A stretch of DNA of 64,000 nt from Rugalucina vietnamica (GCA_964017185.1 OZ024872.1:60939817-61003816); one strand, 5' to 3'. Positions 44,136 through 55,409 are shown, counted from the first letter of the stretch. A program made the numbers and translations. The notes: generated from the letters alone by a model not told the origin.

Positions 44136-46080
44136 GGTGTGATTGATTTACTTGATGGTATCCATCGATCTGAAAGGTGGATGAGCATCAGAAAAATGTG
44201 CTTTGGCTGCGAGTTATTCACACCACACTGACTTAATTAAATTTTCAATTTGGGGCACACCATAATTAAGAGGACAATACCAGGTGAACACAGTACCCAT
44301 TGGTATCGAATATCATATGAGCCTGTGCGTGAGAAAACCAACAATTTAATGTAACTGTAGCATACGTAGAGATAAACAACAGCAACGAAAAGTGAAAACA
44401 TGGGCAAAAACCAGGAAACGTCACAGGTTGAGAACCAAATTCAAGCTCTAAAACAAGGTAGAAAAAATATTCTTTTACTACACAGTGTATATGATATAAA
44501 ACTGGGATTTTGTGTATGATGTATTTTTTTAACATAGAGGACATTCAGCGGCCGATTCTGGCAATTCAGAAAGTTCAGTTCTGAAGTTTGTCAGACTTGT
44601 CCATTTGAACTAGGCACTTATAGTGCATATTTTCGTGTAAACGCTGTCGTGCAGACAGGTGCGTATCGCGCTGAAAATAAACCTCCTTTCGAACAATGAG
44701 GCATTGAATTTCATCAGGGGTTAAACATAAAACGTATTGTTTCCTCATGTGAGCGGCATAAAAAATAAACTTTTAGGTATATATTTGAATAAAAAATATT
44801 TTGGATAAAAAAAAAATGTTGGTTCAGTTATTCAAGCTCGATAGACGATTGGTATTGGTACATACGATAGTATCATACTTAAAACAGACGATGACAATGT
44901 TAAAAACAAAACCAAAGACTGAACATTTGTTTAAATATTATAATTGTTTTGTTAATTAACATATCAAGATGCGCATATGACATAACATTTTGTGTCGTTT
45001 TTCTGAACTTGCTGTACTTTCAATGCGTTTATATTTCTCCTTTATGCTAATTCGTCTATTTTGTGTCATTTATTACACTGAAAACGTAATATTGTTTCAT
45101 TTCTCAGTGTAACACTACCCTATGTGGGATTCAGGTTCCGATGATGAAGCCTATATACCATGTACTGCGGTGAATGGCCTACCGATTTTTTTCGTACATA
45201 TGTTCTTATGCATATCATAATTCAGGGACGCAGAACATATATAAAAGTATACTTTTGTACAAGGGTAATAAATTAGAATATAAAGATATAATAAAATCAT
45301 TTCAACACAAACCATACTGAGATGATTATAATTATTTATCTCAAGATGAATTGATAATCATGCCAACAGCACAAAATTATACAGAGTATGAAACAGTTTT
45401 CCGGTATTGAAAACGACTGTAATTTAAAATGTCGTACCTGGCGACCACGGAAACAAAACGTGCTACTGCAAGACTCAAAGTCGCTTGACACTACAGCAAA
45501 GCTAACAAGAGACCCGGTAATCATTCCAGCCGGTTTATGCCTCAGAGAATACTCATAATTTAAAGATACCTTGCAGATGTATAAAGAAAATCTCGTTATG
45601 TCCTCCACCGGAAAAAATACAACATCCATCATCCATATGAAATAAAATATAAAGGAGGAAAATATTCACATATTTTACGGTTAACTTTCAATAATGTAAT
45701 TATTAGATTATTCTCAAGGGTGGAAAATCAACATGATCTCGTCGCAAGAAAGCCTCATTTTGGTTTTTGAAAACATACGGTGCTGAACAAAATGCTTTAC
45801 CAGGGAAAGTACAAGATCTACATGTAATTAGGAAATGCTAGAGAAGTTTGTTTTCTGCATCCGGTATGAAACCATTGCAACCCGAAATATTCCGTCGTAG
45901 ATGCATTCCAGCCAGGGTTAAAGCAGTATATGTGCATGTATAACAGTATTATAGAGATTGATTCTAGATCTTGGAATATGATTACAAGAGCAGTTCATTA
46001 TTGTTCTGGAATTCTTCTGTATGCCGTGCACTTCTAAGACTTACCGAATAATACAAATATGGTCCGTCAGTTAGAATAAT
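44136..46080. other. Intergenic stretch; possible 5' UTR exon, otherwise nothing
   Basis: Upstream of the Dispatched-like gene. A stub of MITE family A (GAGCCTGTGCGTGAGAAAAC, 44319-44348) is present. The minus frame 45336-45632 ends near a CAG|GTACGA donor-like site and could be a non-coding first exon, but nothing else supports that. Confidence 0.35.
44319..44348 (+). mobile_element. MITE family A, terminal stub
   Basis: Only the first 30 bases of the family (GAGCCTGTGCGTGAGAAAAC-CAACAATTT) match, with the same diverged terminus as copy 1 at 1976. Confidence 0.75.
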
Positions 46081-46099
46081 CCATACCCACAGTCCTGTC

Positions 46100-46935
46100 T
46101 GAATTGAAATACCGGTAAAAACTCAATGTTACTTTGTCAATCGACTTTAAAGGCCTTAACATGATACCTCAAAGTACACATGTACTGGGAACAATGGATG
46201 AAAGTAGATCAAATACACACATATTTTACCCGTTTCTTTATACGCATGACATGGTTGTATCATGTTTTGTCTGCCTGTCTATATTAAATGAACTTTTGTT
46301 CACAATTTTAGGAAAAAATGAAAGTTTTTTTTTATTATTATTATTTTATGCGACAGGGGGTGTTGAAGGCAAATTCGTGGGTCGGTGAAGCTACACATAC
46401 ACTATGTGCGTGTTTGACAATATAAAAAGATCATCAATTTAACGTTAATGAAGAGTTTGAAAACAAAACACCACAGAGATACGTAGCACCAATTCTACAA
46501 ATCGTTCCATTTTAAAGTAAATCAGATTCAAGTTTCTTCTATGTGTCTGAATTGAAAATACCAGTAAAAACTATATGTTACTTTGTCAATCGACTTTAAA
46601 GGCCTTAACATGATACCTCAAAGTACACATGTACTGGGAACAATGGATGAAAGTAGATCAAATGCACACATATTTTACCCGTTTCTTTATACGCACGGCA
46701 GGGTTGTATCAGGTTTTGCCTGCCCGTTTGTGTCTACATCTAAATAACTTTTTCACAATTCAGGAACGCGTGAAAGTTTTTATTATTACTATTTTATGCG
46801 CCAGGGGATATTGAAGATTTCAGTTCAAGCAAATCCGTAGGCCGGAGTAACTGCACATACGCTATGCGCGTGTTTGACACTATAAAAAGACCATTAACGT
46901 TAATGAAGAGTTAGAAAACAAAAAACAACATATTT
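46100..46935 (+). repeat. Tandem duplication, unit about 460 bp
   Basis: The segment from about 46100 (TCTGAATTGAAATACCGGTA) to 46460 repeats from about 46552, sharing GACTTTAAAGGCCTTAACAT, GTACTGGGAACAATGGATGA and TTTTACCCGTTTCTTTATAC. Divergence is moderate, with small indels. The short plus frames in each unit are not conserved in frame, so no gene is called. Confidence 0.88.
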
Positions 46936-47162
46936 CTAAGAATTGTTCCATTTCAAAGTAAATCAAATTCAAGTATATTCTATTAAAACCTTGCTTCATG
47001 TTTCTGTTTCAAAATCTATTTTAGACCAAGGGCGCATACCTTTAATAAACTGGGCGGAAAGTTGTCCGACTCTGCTTTTTGCAATATGTATTTAAAAGGC
47101 AAAACGATTTTAAAATTACATTTTCGTAGAAAGAAAAAAGTAACTTATAATCAAGAATAAAT

Positions 47163-47375
47163 GAGCCGCCTCATGGGAAAACCAACAATCTGCATATGCG
47201 AAAACAAAGGCGCAGATCAGCTTCGCGGTAACCGCTACACGCTACACGGATAGTACAATCCCTTTACTTCCTACATACGAAATTTCATGCTTCTAGCTGT
47301 CTTCTGTGCTTGTACAGGCTGGTTTGTGTCGGACCTGTTAAAAAACCACATCGTTGGTTTTCCCACGAGGCGGCT
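47163..47375 (-). mobile_element. MITE family A, copy 8, palindrome half deleted
   Basis: Inverted copy with clean AAAT duplications (47159-47162 and 47376-47379). The palindrome is cut: after CAGATCAGCTTCGCGGTAAC the returning arm is replaced by a short CGCTACACGCTACACGG repeat. Deletion of one arm of a long palindrome is a common replication outcome. Confidence 0.92.
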
Positions 47376-47409
47376 CAAATACAATCTAAGATCTCGGAAG
47401 TTGTCAGTT

Positions 47410-47990
47410 TGTACAAAACGATGAAGAGATTAATTCTTCGAAAGAACAGACAAAACAAGACTGTGGGGGAATCTACGAAAACACTAGTGAAAAACCGAGT
47501 GGATGTCATGCAAGCTTTGCACAGATCAGTTATCTTATCAAAAGGTTGAACACAGTTTTGAGTAAGGCACCCAGGGCTTTGATGGTCGTTGCTGCTCGCA
47601 TATTCCCGTAATATTTCGCGGTGCTATTAATATTTCGCAAGAACACAGACAAAACAATCCTGATAGACTGTGAGGGACTGTACGAAAACACTAGTGACTA
47701 AGAAACCGAGCGGTTCTCATGCAAGCTATGCACACATCAGTTATCTTATCTTTTAGCAAGGGCTTTGGTGCTCATTGCTGCTCGTATATTTCCGCACAAT
47801 ATTTCGCGGCGCTATATTACCACCATCTGCCACCATACCCACCTACCCTCCAGATTTCTCAGACTTATTGTTATGAAACATTGAACACGGAATAAGCCTA
47901 TTATTTTCTTATTTCATTGTTAAGGGAGAACAACTTTCTGGATGCAGTTTATTCCGTAACTCTCCGTAACGAGCATCAAAGCCCTGGCTT
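47410..47990. repeat. CAGGG-ended inverted-terminal element with tandem internal copy
   Basis: CAGGGCTTTGATG at 47572 is matched by its complement ending at 47986. Inside, a block of about 200 bp is present twice (47440-47550 and 47645-47760, with CGAAAACACTAGTGA and CATGCAAGCT), and a second copy of the left terminus occurs near 47762. CAGGG ends suggest a hAT-like MITE, but no 8-bp duplication is seen. Confidence 0.6.
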
Positions 47991-48177
47991 AGAAAAGGTG
48001 GACAATCACATGACTAAAATTGATTTTTGTATACTGGTATTCGGACATCACCAGTAAACAAATCGGCAATAATTTTCTTAAAACTGAATGAAATCCCGTG
48101 GGGTAAAGTGCTCATTCCCCGGAACGCTACCCTCTAAAATGTTACATAACAGTAAGATAAATGCGCGCTGAAGTTTT

Positions 48178-48242
48178 GATAGATTACCTCGAACAACCTC
48201 GGGGTTAAAATGTAAATCTAGTTGTTCGGGGTAATCTATTAA
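48178..48242. repeat. Small foldback repeat
   Basis: TAGATTACCTCGAACAAC is followed 24 bases later by its near complement GTTGTTCGGGGTAATCTA. It is flanked by T-rich sequence with no clear duplication. Confidence 0.7.
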
Positions 48243-48652
48243 AGTACAGTGCACATGAACCTAGCTGTTGTACAATACACTTGGAAAAAATGCCAACGCA
48301 TCAGTCTTAGAATTGAATAACTTTCGTTTCATTAAAGATTTTACTTTCAAATTTCGCATGCTATTCCTTGACGAGCAATTGGGCATAATGATTAGATAGA
48401 TTTAAATCCAGGTCATAAGAGGATCATGCAAAGATAGTTTTTCTGCACCTGCTGATCGTGGTGACTGTATTTTGGTAATCTTTGAATGGAATTAGACAGC
48501 TTGATGTTCGTCCAATGGAAGTCACAAAAAAAGAATTCGCCTTTCTGTCGAACTATTCGCTAGAGCGACCGGCTAAGTAGAGAGGGCAGCTCGTTTAGCT
48601 TAGATACGTTTAATATATCGGAGTGGTTATTACCAGTCAACTGTCAGTATAC

Positions 48653-51408
48653 GCCAGAATCAGAATCAGAATCAGAATAGTTTACTGGTGAAACGTCAAA
48701 CTGACAATACTACACCAGGGGGGGATGGGGCTTGACCGGAGGGGATTAGTCCCGAGCTCTCACAAGAGAAGTAAATTTAGACACACAATCATCTGACATT
48801 TCAGCAGAGGAGATCAGAGAATCAGGGAGTTCATTCCAATCTCTAATGGTCTGGGGGAAGAAACTGTGTAAATAGGCATTTGTACTTGCTGAAGGTATCT
48901 GAAATGCCAAGGAGTGTTGATTCCTACAACGCCTATTTTTGGGGATAAGGTCATCCGTGGGTATTTTTGCTCTCCCTTTTAGACCTTTGTAAAGTAACAT
49001 AATTCTATTATCCTTCCTTCTTTTCTGCAGGGATTCCCATTTTAGTTTTTTAAGGATGCCAGTCATACTACCTTTTTCATATGTATAGTTCCTAGTTACA
49101 AACCTAGCCGCACGCTTTTGCACCTTCTCCAAATCATCTATCAAACCTTCATAATGAGGGTCCCAAACTGAGCTACCATATTCAAGAATAGGTCTCACCA
49201 GACCTTTATAGGCAGCTTCTCTCACATCTTGGGGGCAAGAAAACAGATTTCGTCTCAAAAAACCAAGGGTCCTATTGGCTTTGGTACACACATTTCTGAT
49301 GTGAGTATTCCATTTTAAATCCTTAGTTATTGTTACACCAAGATATTTGATACTCTCAACATTTTCCAACACAGTACCCTCAAGCTTGTAAGAAGCCTGA
49401 ATTTTACTAGTACGTTTATTTGTCAGCTGCATCATGTTGCACTTGACAGGTTGAAATCTCATACCCCATTTCCTGGCCCAACTACCTAATCGATCAATAT
49501 CCTTCTGAAGTTTCACTGTATCCTCCACATTCTTAATTTCACGATAACAAACACAATCATCAGCAAAAAGTCTGATTTCCGATTCAATATCTGAGGTGAT
49601 ATCATTTATATGCAACGAAAACAACAATGGGCCAAGAACGGTGCCCTGTGGGACACCAGATACAACAGGAGCCCAGTCTGATTTAACGCCATTAACCACA
49701 ACTCTTTGTTGTCTATAGCAAAGGAAGGCATCAATCCATTTAATTGTCTTCCCACCAATTCCATAACTGAACAATTTGCTTTTAAGGAGTTCATGCGGAG
49801 GAGTGTCAAAAGCTTTTTCGAAATCCAAGATAAATGTGTCAACCTGACCTTGATTGTCTAAGATTTTTGCCCAGTCATCAATCACTGTAGCTAACTGGGT
49901 TTCACAACTGTGGGATTTCCTGAATGCATGTTGCCTGTCTGACAAAAGTTTATGATGATCCAAATGGGACATGATATTAGAACACACTATATGTTCCAGA
50001 AGTTTGCAGGGTACGCAGGTCAAGGAAACTGGACGATAGTTGCAAGCAAGAGACCTGTCAGCCTTTTTGAACAGGGGACAAATGTTTGCTAAAGACCATT
50101 CTTTGGGGATTTCACCCGAGTCTATTGACTGTTGAAAAAGATGTGCAAAAACAGGACCTAGCTCAGATGCCAATTCCTTAAGGACTCTGGGATGAAGCTC
50201 ATCAGGACCTAAAGCTTTCGACGGGTTCAAACCTTTCAGAAGTTTTGTGACACCTTCTTTGGATACCACTATGTCTTCCATAAACGGGGCTTTTCTATTC
50301 AGAAGAGGGACCTGGCTATGTTCAGTTTTGGTGAACACATCCGTAAACTGACCATTGAATTCACCAGCCTTTTCAAAATCTGATTCAGCAAGACCACTTC
50401 CATTTCGCTTTTTCAAAGGGGGGATACCTTGAACATCTTTTTTCTGACTATTTATGTACCGATAAAAATCTCTTGGATTAGCCTTAACATCACCAACCAA
50501 GTTATTTACATACAACTCATGCTGTTTTCTGATATCTGCTTTGATTTCTCTTCTCAAAGTTTCAAATTTCGTTCTAAATTTTGCATTCCCAGTTTTCTTC
50601 GCTTTAGCGTGAGTTGCGTTTTTTCTACGAATCTTTCTTCTTATTTCAGGAGTTAACCATGGGACTGAGGAAACTGAGCGACTAGTCTTTGATGGGATAT
50701 GTTTATCCACTGATTCCTGGATAAAAGATGTGATCAAATTAAAGTTTTCTTGAACCGACCGTGTGCCAGAGTAACCGTTGAAATATTTCTCCTTTGCAAA
50801 TTTAAGGGCATCACCTTTCATAGATTCATAATCACCTTTCTGATATTTATACACCTTTCTCTTAGGTTTCTTGATGGGGGGAATAACTATTTTCAAAGTT
50901 CCAGAGACAATGTCATGATCACTAAGCCTGTCCGGGGAATGAATATCAACAAATTGTCCGGGAAGTGAAGTGATAATCAAATCCAATGTGTTTTGTCCTC
51001 TTGTGGGGAAGTGCACTACCTGTTCCAATTCGTGGTCACTTATAAGTTCTACCAACTTTGCACCTTCAGACACGCTCAATGAAAAACCTAGTTTGTTGAG
51101 TCTATCTGGCCAAACAATATCTCTGAAGTTGAAATCACCCATGACATGGACCGAGGGGGGTTTGTTTCCTTTTTGTAAAGTTTTCACCTTTTCAAGTTGG
51201 TCTTTGAATAACTCAAGTTCCTCTATCATACCATCTGGAGGTCGATACCAACTTGCCACAAAATGGGAAGTTTTGTTCGCAAATACCTTTACCCAAACTG
51301 ATTCGGAGCCGTTTTCCAATTCAGTGATCGGCATATGAGGAATATCTTTGTGTATAAGTAACATCACACCACCGCCGTCAAGAGTTCTATCTTTTCTATA
51401 CACATTGT
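48653..51408 (-). mobile_element. CR1/Jockey-type LINE, 5'-truncated, ORF2 intact
   Basis: Non-LTR element with its 3' end at about 48653-48680, where the minus strand ends in GATTCT repeats, the simple tail expected of CR1-group copies. The 5' end is cut at about 51408, inside the endonuclease domain, and abuts a 43-bp minisatellite. The 885-codon frame inside is described separately. Confidence 0.88.
48746..51403 (-). CDS. LINE endonuclease/reverse transcriptase ORF (885 codons)
   Basis: Residues 1-170 hold the C-terminal part of an APE-type endonuclease (MGDFNFRD near 88-95, RLSDHDIVSG near 159-168); the N-terminal catalytic Asn/Glu strands are missing. The reverse transcriptase spans about 390-720: NYRPVSLTCVPCKLLE (455-470), FILDFEKAFDT (524-534), VSGVPQGTVLGPLLF (581-595) and the catalytic LFADDCVCY (612-620). 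The C-terminal thumb-type region has LGFLRRNLF and ILEYGSSVWDPH. No internal stop or frameshift, so the insertion is young, yet the truncated endonuclease should leave it immobile by itself. Confidence 0.93.
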   Translation of the reverse strand: MYRKDRTLDGGGVMLLIHKDIPHMPITELENGSESVWVKVFANKTSHFVASWYRPPDGMIEELELFKDQLEKVKTLQKGNKPPSVHVMGDFNFRDIVWPDRLNKLGFSLSVSEGAKLVELISDHELEQVVHFPTRGQNTLDLIITSLPGQFVDIHSPDRLSDHDIVSGTLKIVIPPIKKPKRKVYKYQKGDYESMKGDALKFAKEKYFNGYSGTRSVQENFNLITSFIQESVDKHIPSKTSRSVSSVPWLTPEIRRKIRRKNATHAKAKKTGNAKFRTKFETLRREIKADIRKQHELYVNNLVGDVKANPRDFYRYINSQKKDVQGIPPLKKRNGSGLAESDFEKAGEFNGQFTDVFTKTEHSQVPLLNRKAPFMEDIVVSKEGVTKLLKGLNPSKALGPDELHPRVLKELASELGPVFAHLFQQSIDSGEIPKEWSLANICPLFKKADRSLACNYRPVSLTCVPCKLLEHIVCSNIMSHLDHHKLLSDRQHAFRKSHSCETQLATVIDDWAKILDNQGQVDTFILDFEKAFDTPPHELLKSKLFSYGIGGKTIKWIDAFLCYRQQRVVVNGVKSDWAPVVSGVPQGTVLGPLLFSLHINDITSDIESEIRLFADDCVCYREIKNVEDTVKLQKDIDRLGSWARKWGMRFQPVKCNMMQLTNKRTSKIQASYKLEGTVLENVESIKYLGVTITKDLKWNTHIRNVCTKANRTLGFLRRNLFSCPQDVREAAYKGLVRPILEYGSSVWDPHYEGLIDDLEKVQKRAARFVTRNYTYEKGSMTGILKKLKWESLQKRRKDNRIMLLYKGLKGRAKIPTDDLIPKNRRCRNQHSLAFQIPSASTNAYLHSFFPQTIRDWNELPDSLISSAEMSDDCVSKFTSLVRARD

Positions 51409-51612
51409 AAAAAAACGTTAAAATGGCTATTACCAGTCAACTGTCACTAGCCAAAAAACGTTAAAATGGCTATTACCAGTCAGCTGTCACTAGCCAAAAA
51501 ACGTTAAAATGGCTATTATCAGTCAACTGTCACTAGCCAAAAAACGTTAAAATGGCTATTACCAGTCAACTGTCACTATCCAAAAACGTTAAAATGGCTA
51601 TTTACAGTCAAG
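51409..51612 (+). repeat. 43-bp minisatellite, five units
   Basis: Unit: CCAAAAAACGTTAAAATGGC then TATTACCAGTCAACTGTCAC-TAG. Five units with few differences, the last degraded. A decayed unit is on the other side of the LINE (48612-48650) and two inverted units are at 59690-59785. Confidence 0.95.
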
Positions 51613-52538
51613 TTCAAAAATAAGTATTTACTTAGTATGTGGTAACATGTTTCTGACAAACTTGGGACTGAAACTATGTTTTCAACATTAGATCTAAGCC
51701 GTATTTGTATTTTAAATATTTTATATTATTATATGAACTTATTGGGAATGCATTGCCTGACAATGCAATTCAATTTTTATTGCGGGCGTTCACGAACGCC
51801 CGCATATATATACGTTGATGCAAACACACATCAATCCGGAAATGGCGGCAATTAGACCGATCCCACTGTTGCTCCCTCATCATCATAAGTCAGTACCTGG
51901 CGAAAAACGAGTAGGGAACCAACCATAATGATACATGCTAAGAAAAAAATAAGATCGTGAACGAAATATTTCGGAATTAGACCGAACCCATCATTGTTTC
52001 CGCGTCTTCATCCACAAGTCCGCAGATGGCGAATAATGAGTGGGGAACCAAATCAGCTGTTCCAAGAATTGAACATAATGGCAATTGATTCCATGTGTTA
52101 ACATTATTATTGTGAAAGATGATAAAAAAAAATAATCCAAAATTACTGTTTTGATTTAAAAAAGGCCATTACTTTGAATGGTCAGAAAACCATTGCTATC
52201 TTGAAGCCCAATATATTTTGATAAAATGATACTTATTTATTTGGAGTTTTTCTGATGATATTAAAAGCGAAGCATAGTAAGGTCTATTTATGCTGCGAAG
52301 ATGAAGTTAGCGGAAGCGGTTCAACTCGGCCTGATACCAAGTCGGCTCCTGAGTCAACTCGGTCCTGTGTCTACTTGGCCGGGTCAACTCGGTCTGGTAT
52401 TGTTTAAGGTAATATGATGTTGTGCGTGTTTTTGGCATGCCATAATTTGTCACAATTTGACTATCCATTTTTTCTGCACACCAGGAACCAGGAATTAAAG
52501 CACATATGTTGAATAGGGTCAGCTTTCATCCTATAACT
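51613..52538. other. Repeat-rich intergenic stretch
   Basis: A hairpin GCGGGCGTTCACGAACGCCCGC is at 51781-51802, and AAACGCCCGC recurs near 53847, so the two may be outer ends of one element enclosing the TIR element at 52539. A loose direct repeat (AATTAGACCGA ... GTGGGGAACCAA) is at 51845-52050. Near 52320-52400 TCAACTCGG occurs four times. Confidence 0.45.
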
Positions 52539-53835
52539 GAGGGTCTGGATGGGGAGTCCTGGTATTCACTAATCACTAAAAATTTAGCCATTTATTCACT
52601 GTCATTAAAATTTTGGCTTATTCATTATAATTAGCTCGATTATTCATTAAAATATGATAATTACTATTCACACCTTCTTTACCCAGCCAATATCCATAAG
52701 GTGTTCCCCACCTAATTAAGGCATCCCTTCTCTCAAGCCACAAGGACTAGTTCTATGATATTAAATTGCTGAGTGCAACCTTTATATTAACATCTTGAGA
52801 GAAGCATAAATATACTCTGCTAGACAACAAAGCTTCATAGAAACTTTCCGAAATAGTATACCGATATTTTTTAGCAAATCCCCTTTTAAATCTGTTGGGA
52901 GTATAATCCCCTCAACCTTAAATACTGAATACGCCCTAAGATTTTTTTTTCTCTTCAGTTATGAATACCAAAGGTTATTAAAGAAAAATTGTAACTTCAG
53001 GGGTAAAAGTTATAATAAAATGTTGTTGTTTTTATTTAGTAAACTAGTTAGCATAGGAGTACTATGTGATGTATGGATTTGTACTTGTGCCTGATTGTAC
53101 AATACATTTCATTAATGTCTTAAATACCGAGCGAGCAAAGCGAGCGAGGAAAAAAATTATGTAGCGCCATATAAACTGCCAGATAGGTTTGTATTTACTT
53201 TACTTAGTGCTGCCTTGTTTCTGCATAAAACTAAAATAATAATGTTCTGTCATATAAAAAGCAAGATGATGGCCATCCACAGAAAAGATTATCATTATAG
53301 GATTGGAATATACATAATATATAAGGACAAAGTGAATAGAATAAAAAGAAAATGCATATACATAAGCAAACAAAACAGTGAAAAAGTATCTGGCTCAGTA
53401 AACATCCAGAATGATTTATTTTTCTTTGCCTTCAATTGACACAATTCTTTTTCAGTTGGTCCTTGAGGTAAGCCCCTACATGCTTGGCTTCCAGACAAAC
53501 GTCTTTTCAAACATTCAAGGATTTCTGAAATATGAATACAACATTTGAACTATATCGGGTCTGGGGCGTCCAGACCCCAGAAAAAATGAAATTCTGGAAT
53601 GTCAGGGAGGCCATCTAAGACAATTCCATAGCCAAATTTTAGCATATTCATTATTCTTTAAAATCTTATTATTCACTATTCATTATATTATTCTGTTATT
53701 CATTAAAAATTTACATTTATTCATTATTCTTTAGGACCTCATTATTCACTAATCATAAAATTTTTTGCTCTTTATTCACTCTCATTAAAAATTTTAGGCC
53801 ATTATTCAATAATCATTCACCCCATCCAGACCCTC
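52539..53835. mobile_element. TIR element with 6-bp target duplication
   Basis: The ends are perfect 16-bp inverted repeats, GAGGGTCTGGATGGGG and CCCCATCCAGACCCTC, flanked by ATAACT on both sides. Both subterminal regions are rich in ATTATTCACTAATCA-type words in the same orientation. A hairpin GGGTCTGGGGCGTCCAGACCC lies at 53556. No transposase frame; the 74-codon plus frame at 53215-53439 is unrecognised. Non-autonomous DNA element, superfamily not assigned. Confidence 0.8.
53109..53139. repeat. GCGAGC hairpin
   Basis: CCGAGCGAGCAAAGCGAGCGAGG reads as a near-palindrome with a short loop, inside the TIR element. Confidence 0.6.
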
Positions 53836-54534
53836 ATAACTAGGGCTAAACGCCCGCAAGCTTTTTGAAAAAGCTAATACTTGTATATATTAGTTATGAT
53901 ATTTACGTTGCTCTTGTTTCGTTGGTCGCGTGTTTAGGACCAAGCAACATTGACTTGACTTTCATAATGAGGCGTTGAATTGTTTTTCTTCATCCCATCC
54001 TAAACCAATGCAAACTGCTGAAAAAAAAAATGACTTGCCAGCTACAATTTTAAGTGACTTTTTTAACTAAAAACTTGATAAAATTATAAAGATTAATGCA
54101 TAGTTAAGTTTTGAAAGAAAGAGCAACAGTGTATTTTTTTTTTTTTTTTTTCATTTATATAATTCAAACTAATTGTACTTGTTTATATACATGTGCATAA
54201 GAATTTTGCAATTGTAGAATGAGAAAAAACATGCGAACTGGCTGGCAACGTTTATGAGTACCGCATCAAACTTTCTGTAAAAAAGTCATAACATGTGCGC
54301 GCGTGTGCTTGCATGTGTGTTGCCAAATTGAAAAAATGCCTAGACGGCAGGCAGTGTGTCCGAATCGACATCGAATCCGAGATCGCGCTCGACTACCATG
54401 TCCGCACATTGCGCAAACTTGTTTATGAACATATTTACAATGTATATTCATTTTTCCTCTTCCCCTGGTCCAAGATCGGTGGTCTAATGTGCACTAAGTT
54501 GCCAATCTGCTAAGATGAAGGTTTTGTATGAATT
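53836..54534. other. Intergenic stretch, nothing recognised
   Basis: Holds a T run at 54133-54152 and otherwise unrecognised AT-rich sequence. The short frames at 54266-54513 on both strands lack family resemblance. Confidence 0.4.
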
Positions 54535-54735
54535 GATGCTTAAAGTCCCTGTCAACAGCTAAGGTAATGTCGGGACATTTTACCCAACATGTTGATGACA
54601 AACAACAAGTGCTTGAAACATAACCATCAAACTTAGCCTCAAAAGTTTTATACATATGGATGGTTTGACATGAACCACTTTTCCTGGTCAGGATTGCACC
54701 AGAGCGGTTAACATGACAGTTATGCTATCATTTGA
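54535..54735 (-). repeat. SINE-like repeat, inverted copy of 5388-5632
   Basis: Reads on minus as the body of the repeat at 5388-5632: GAACCACTTTTCCTGG on plus corresponds to CATGAAAAGTGGTTTCAAG there, and CCTGTCAACAGCTAAGG to CCTTAGCTGTTGACTGGG. The AAAC tail is absent. Divergence is high. Confidence 0.55.
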
Positions 54736-55261
54736 AGCAACATGGTGTATCGAACGTCTTTTTGTGTGTCCTTTCCTGATTCAATGACACATCTATCTGT
54801 CTATATGCGATCACGTCATGAAACTGTAGAGCCGCGTCATAATAAAAAGGCCTTCGGGATTTCTGATTAGCTCTGAAGTAACAAAATAAGAAAAGTTTGC
54901 ATATTTTCCCAGTAACAACTATTATACATGTACATGTACTTGTAATATACTCTGTAACGTATGAAGCGAATGTAACGGTAACGGTAAGGGTCTAAAGGGT
55001 AAGTACAGGTTAAATTTTAAAAAAAATATGCCTTTATTTGACATTTGATAGAGAGCAACGCATACACGTTTTTCCAAATATAGTTTGTATCAGGCTGATG
55101 CACCTTAACATGTTCGAAAAACATAAAAAGATGATGAAATATAAGCAATGTTGTTGCAAATGTGTCTGTTTCATGAAGGGCAAATATAAAGCTAATCACG
55201 GAGTTGCGAGTTACGCATACTGGAGATAAACCTTATAATATGATAAACCTTATTTTGATTT

Positions 55262-55408
55262 GATTGATTGTGGTTTAGCTAAGGTCATATGGAGACGGGA
55301 ACTCGGTTTATAGTCTCGTCCGACAGACTGGTTGGGGGAAGCCCGAGATAGAACCTGCGACCCCTGGTTTACAAGGCGAGTGACATAGCCACAGCGCCAC
55401 GGAGGATT
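55262..55408 (-). mobile_element. tRNA-derived SINE
   Basis: On minus the head reads CCGTGGCGCTGTGGCTATGT (box A-like, GTGGC) and, about 35 bases on, GGGTCGCAGGTTCTATCTCG (box B-like, close to GGTTCRANNCC). This is the look of a tRNA-derived pol III promoter. The tail runs through CATATGACCTTAGC, similar to the CATGACCTTAGC of the SINE-like repeat at 5388. TTTGATTGAT-type sequence lies on both sides and may be the target duplication. Confidence 0.72.
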
Positions 55409-55409
55409 C

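Noticed and set aside
45336..45632. 98-codon minus frame upstream of the Dispatched-like gene as a coding exon
   Set aside because: It ends near a donor-like CAG|GTACGA, but has no family likeness and the gene already has a good start at 44135; at most a UTR exon.
48746..51403. The 885-codon frame as a host gene or full-length autonomous LINE
   Set aside because: It is clearly endonuclease/reverse transcriptase, and the N-terminal endonuclease part is missing.
55262..55408. A functional tRNA gene
   Set aside because: Box A- and B-like parts are present but the cloverleaf does not close and the sequence runs on into a SINE tail.
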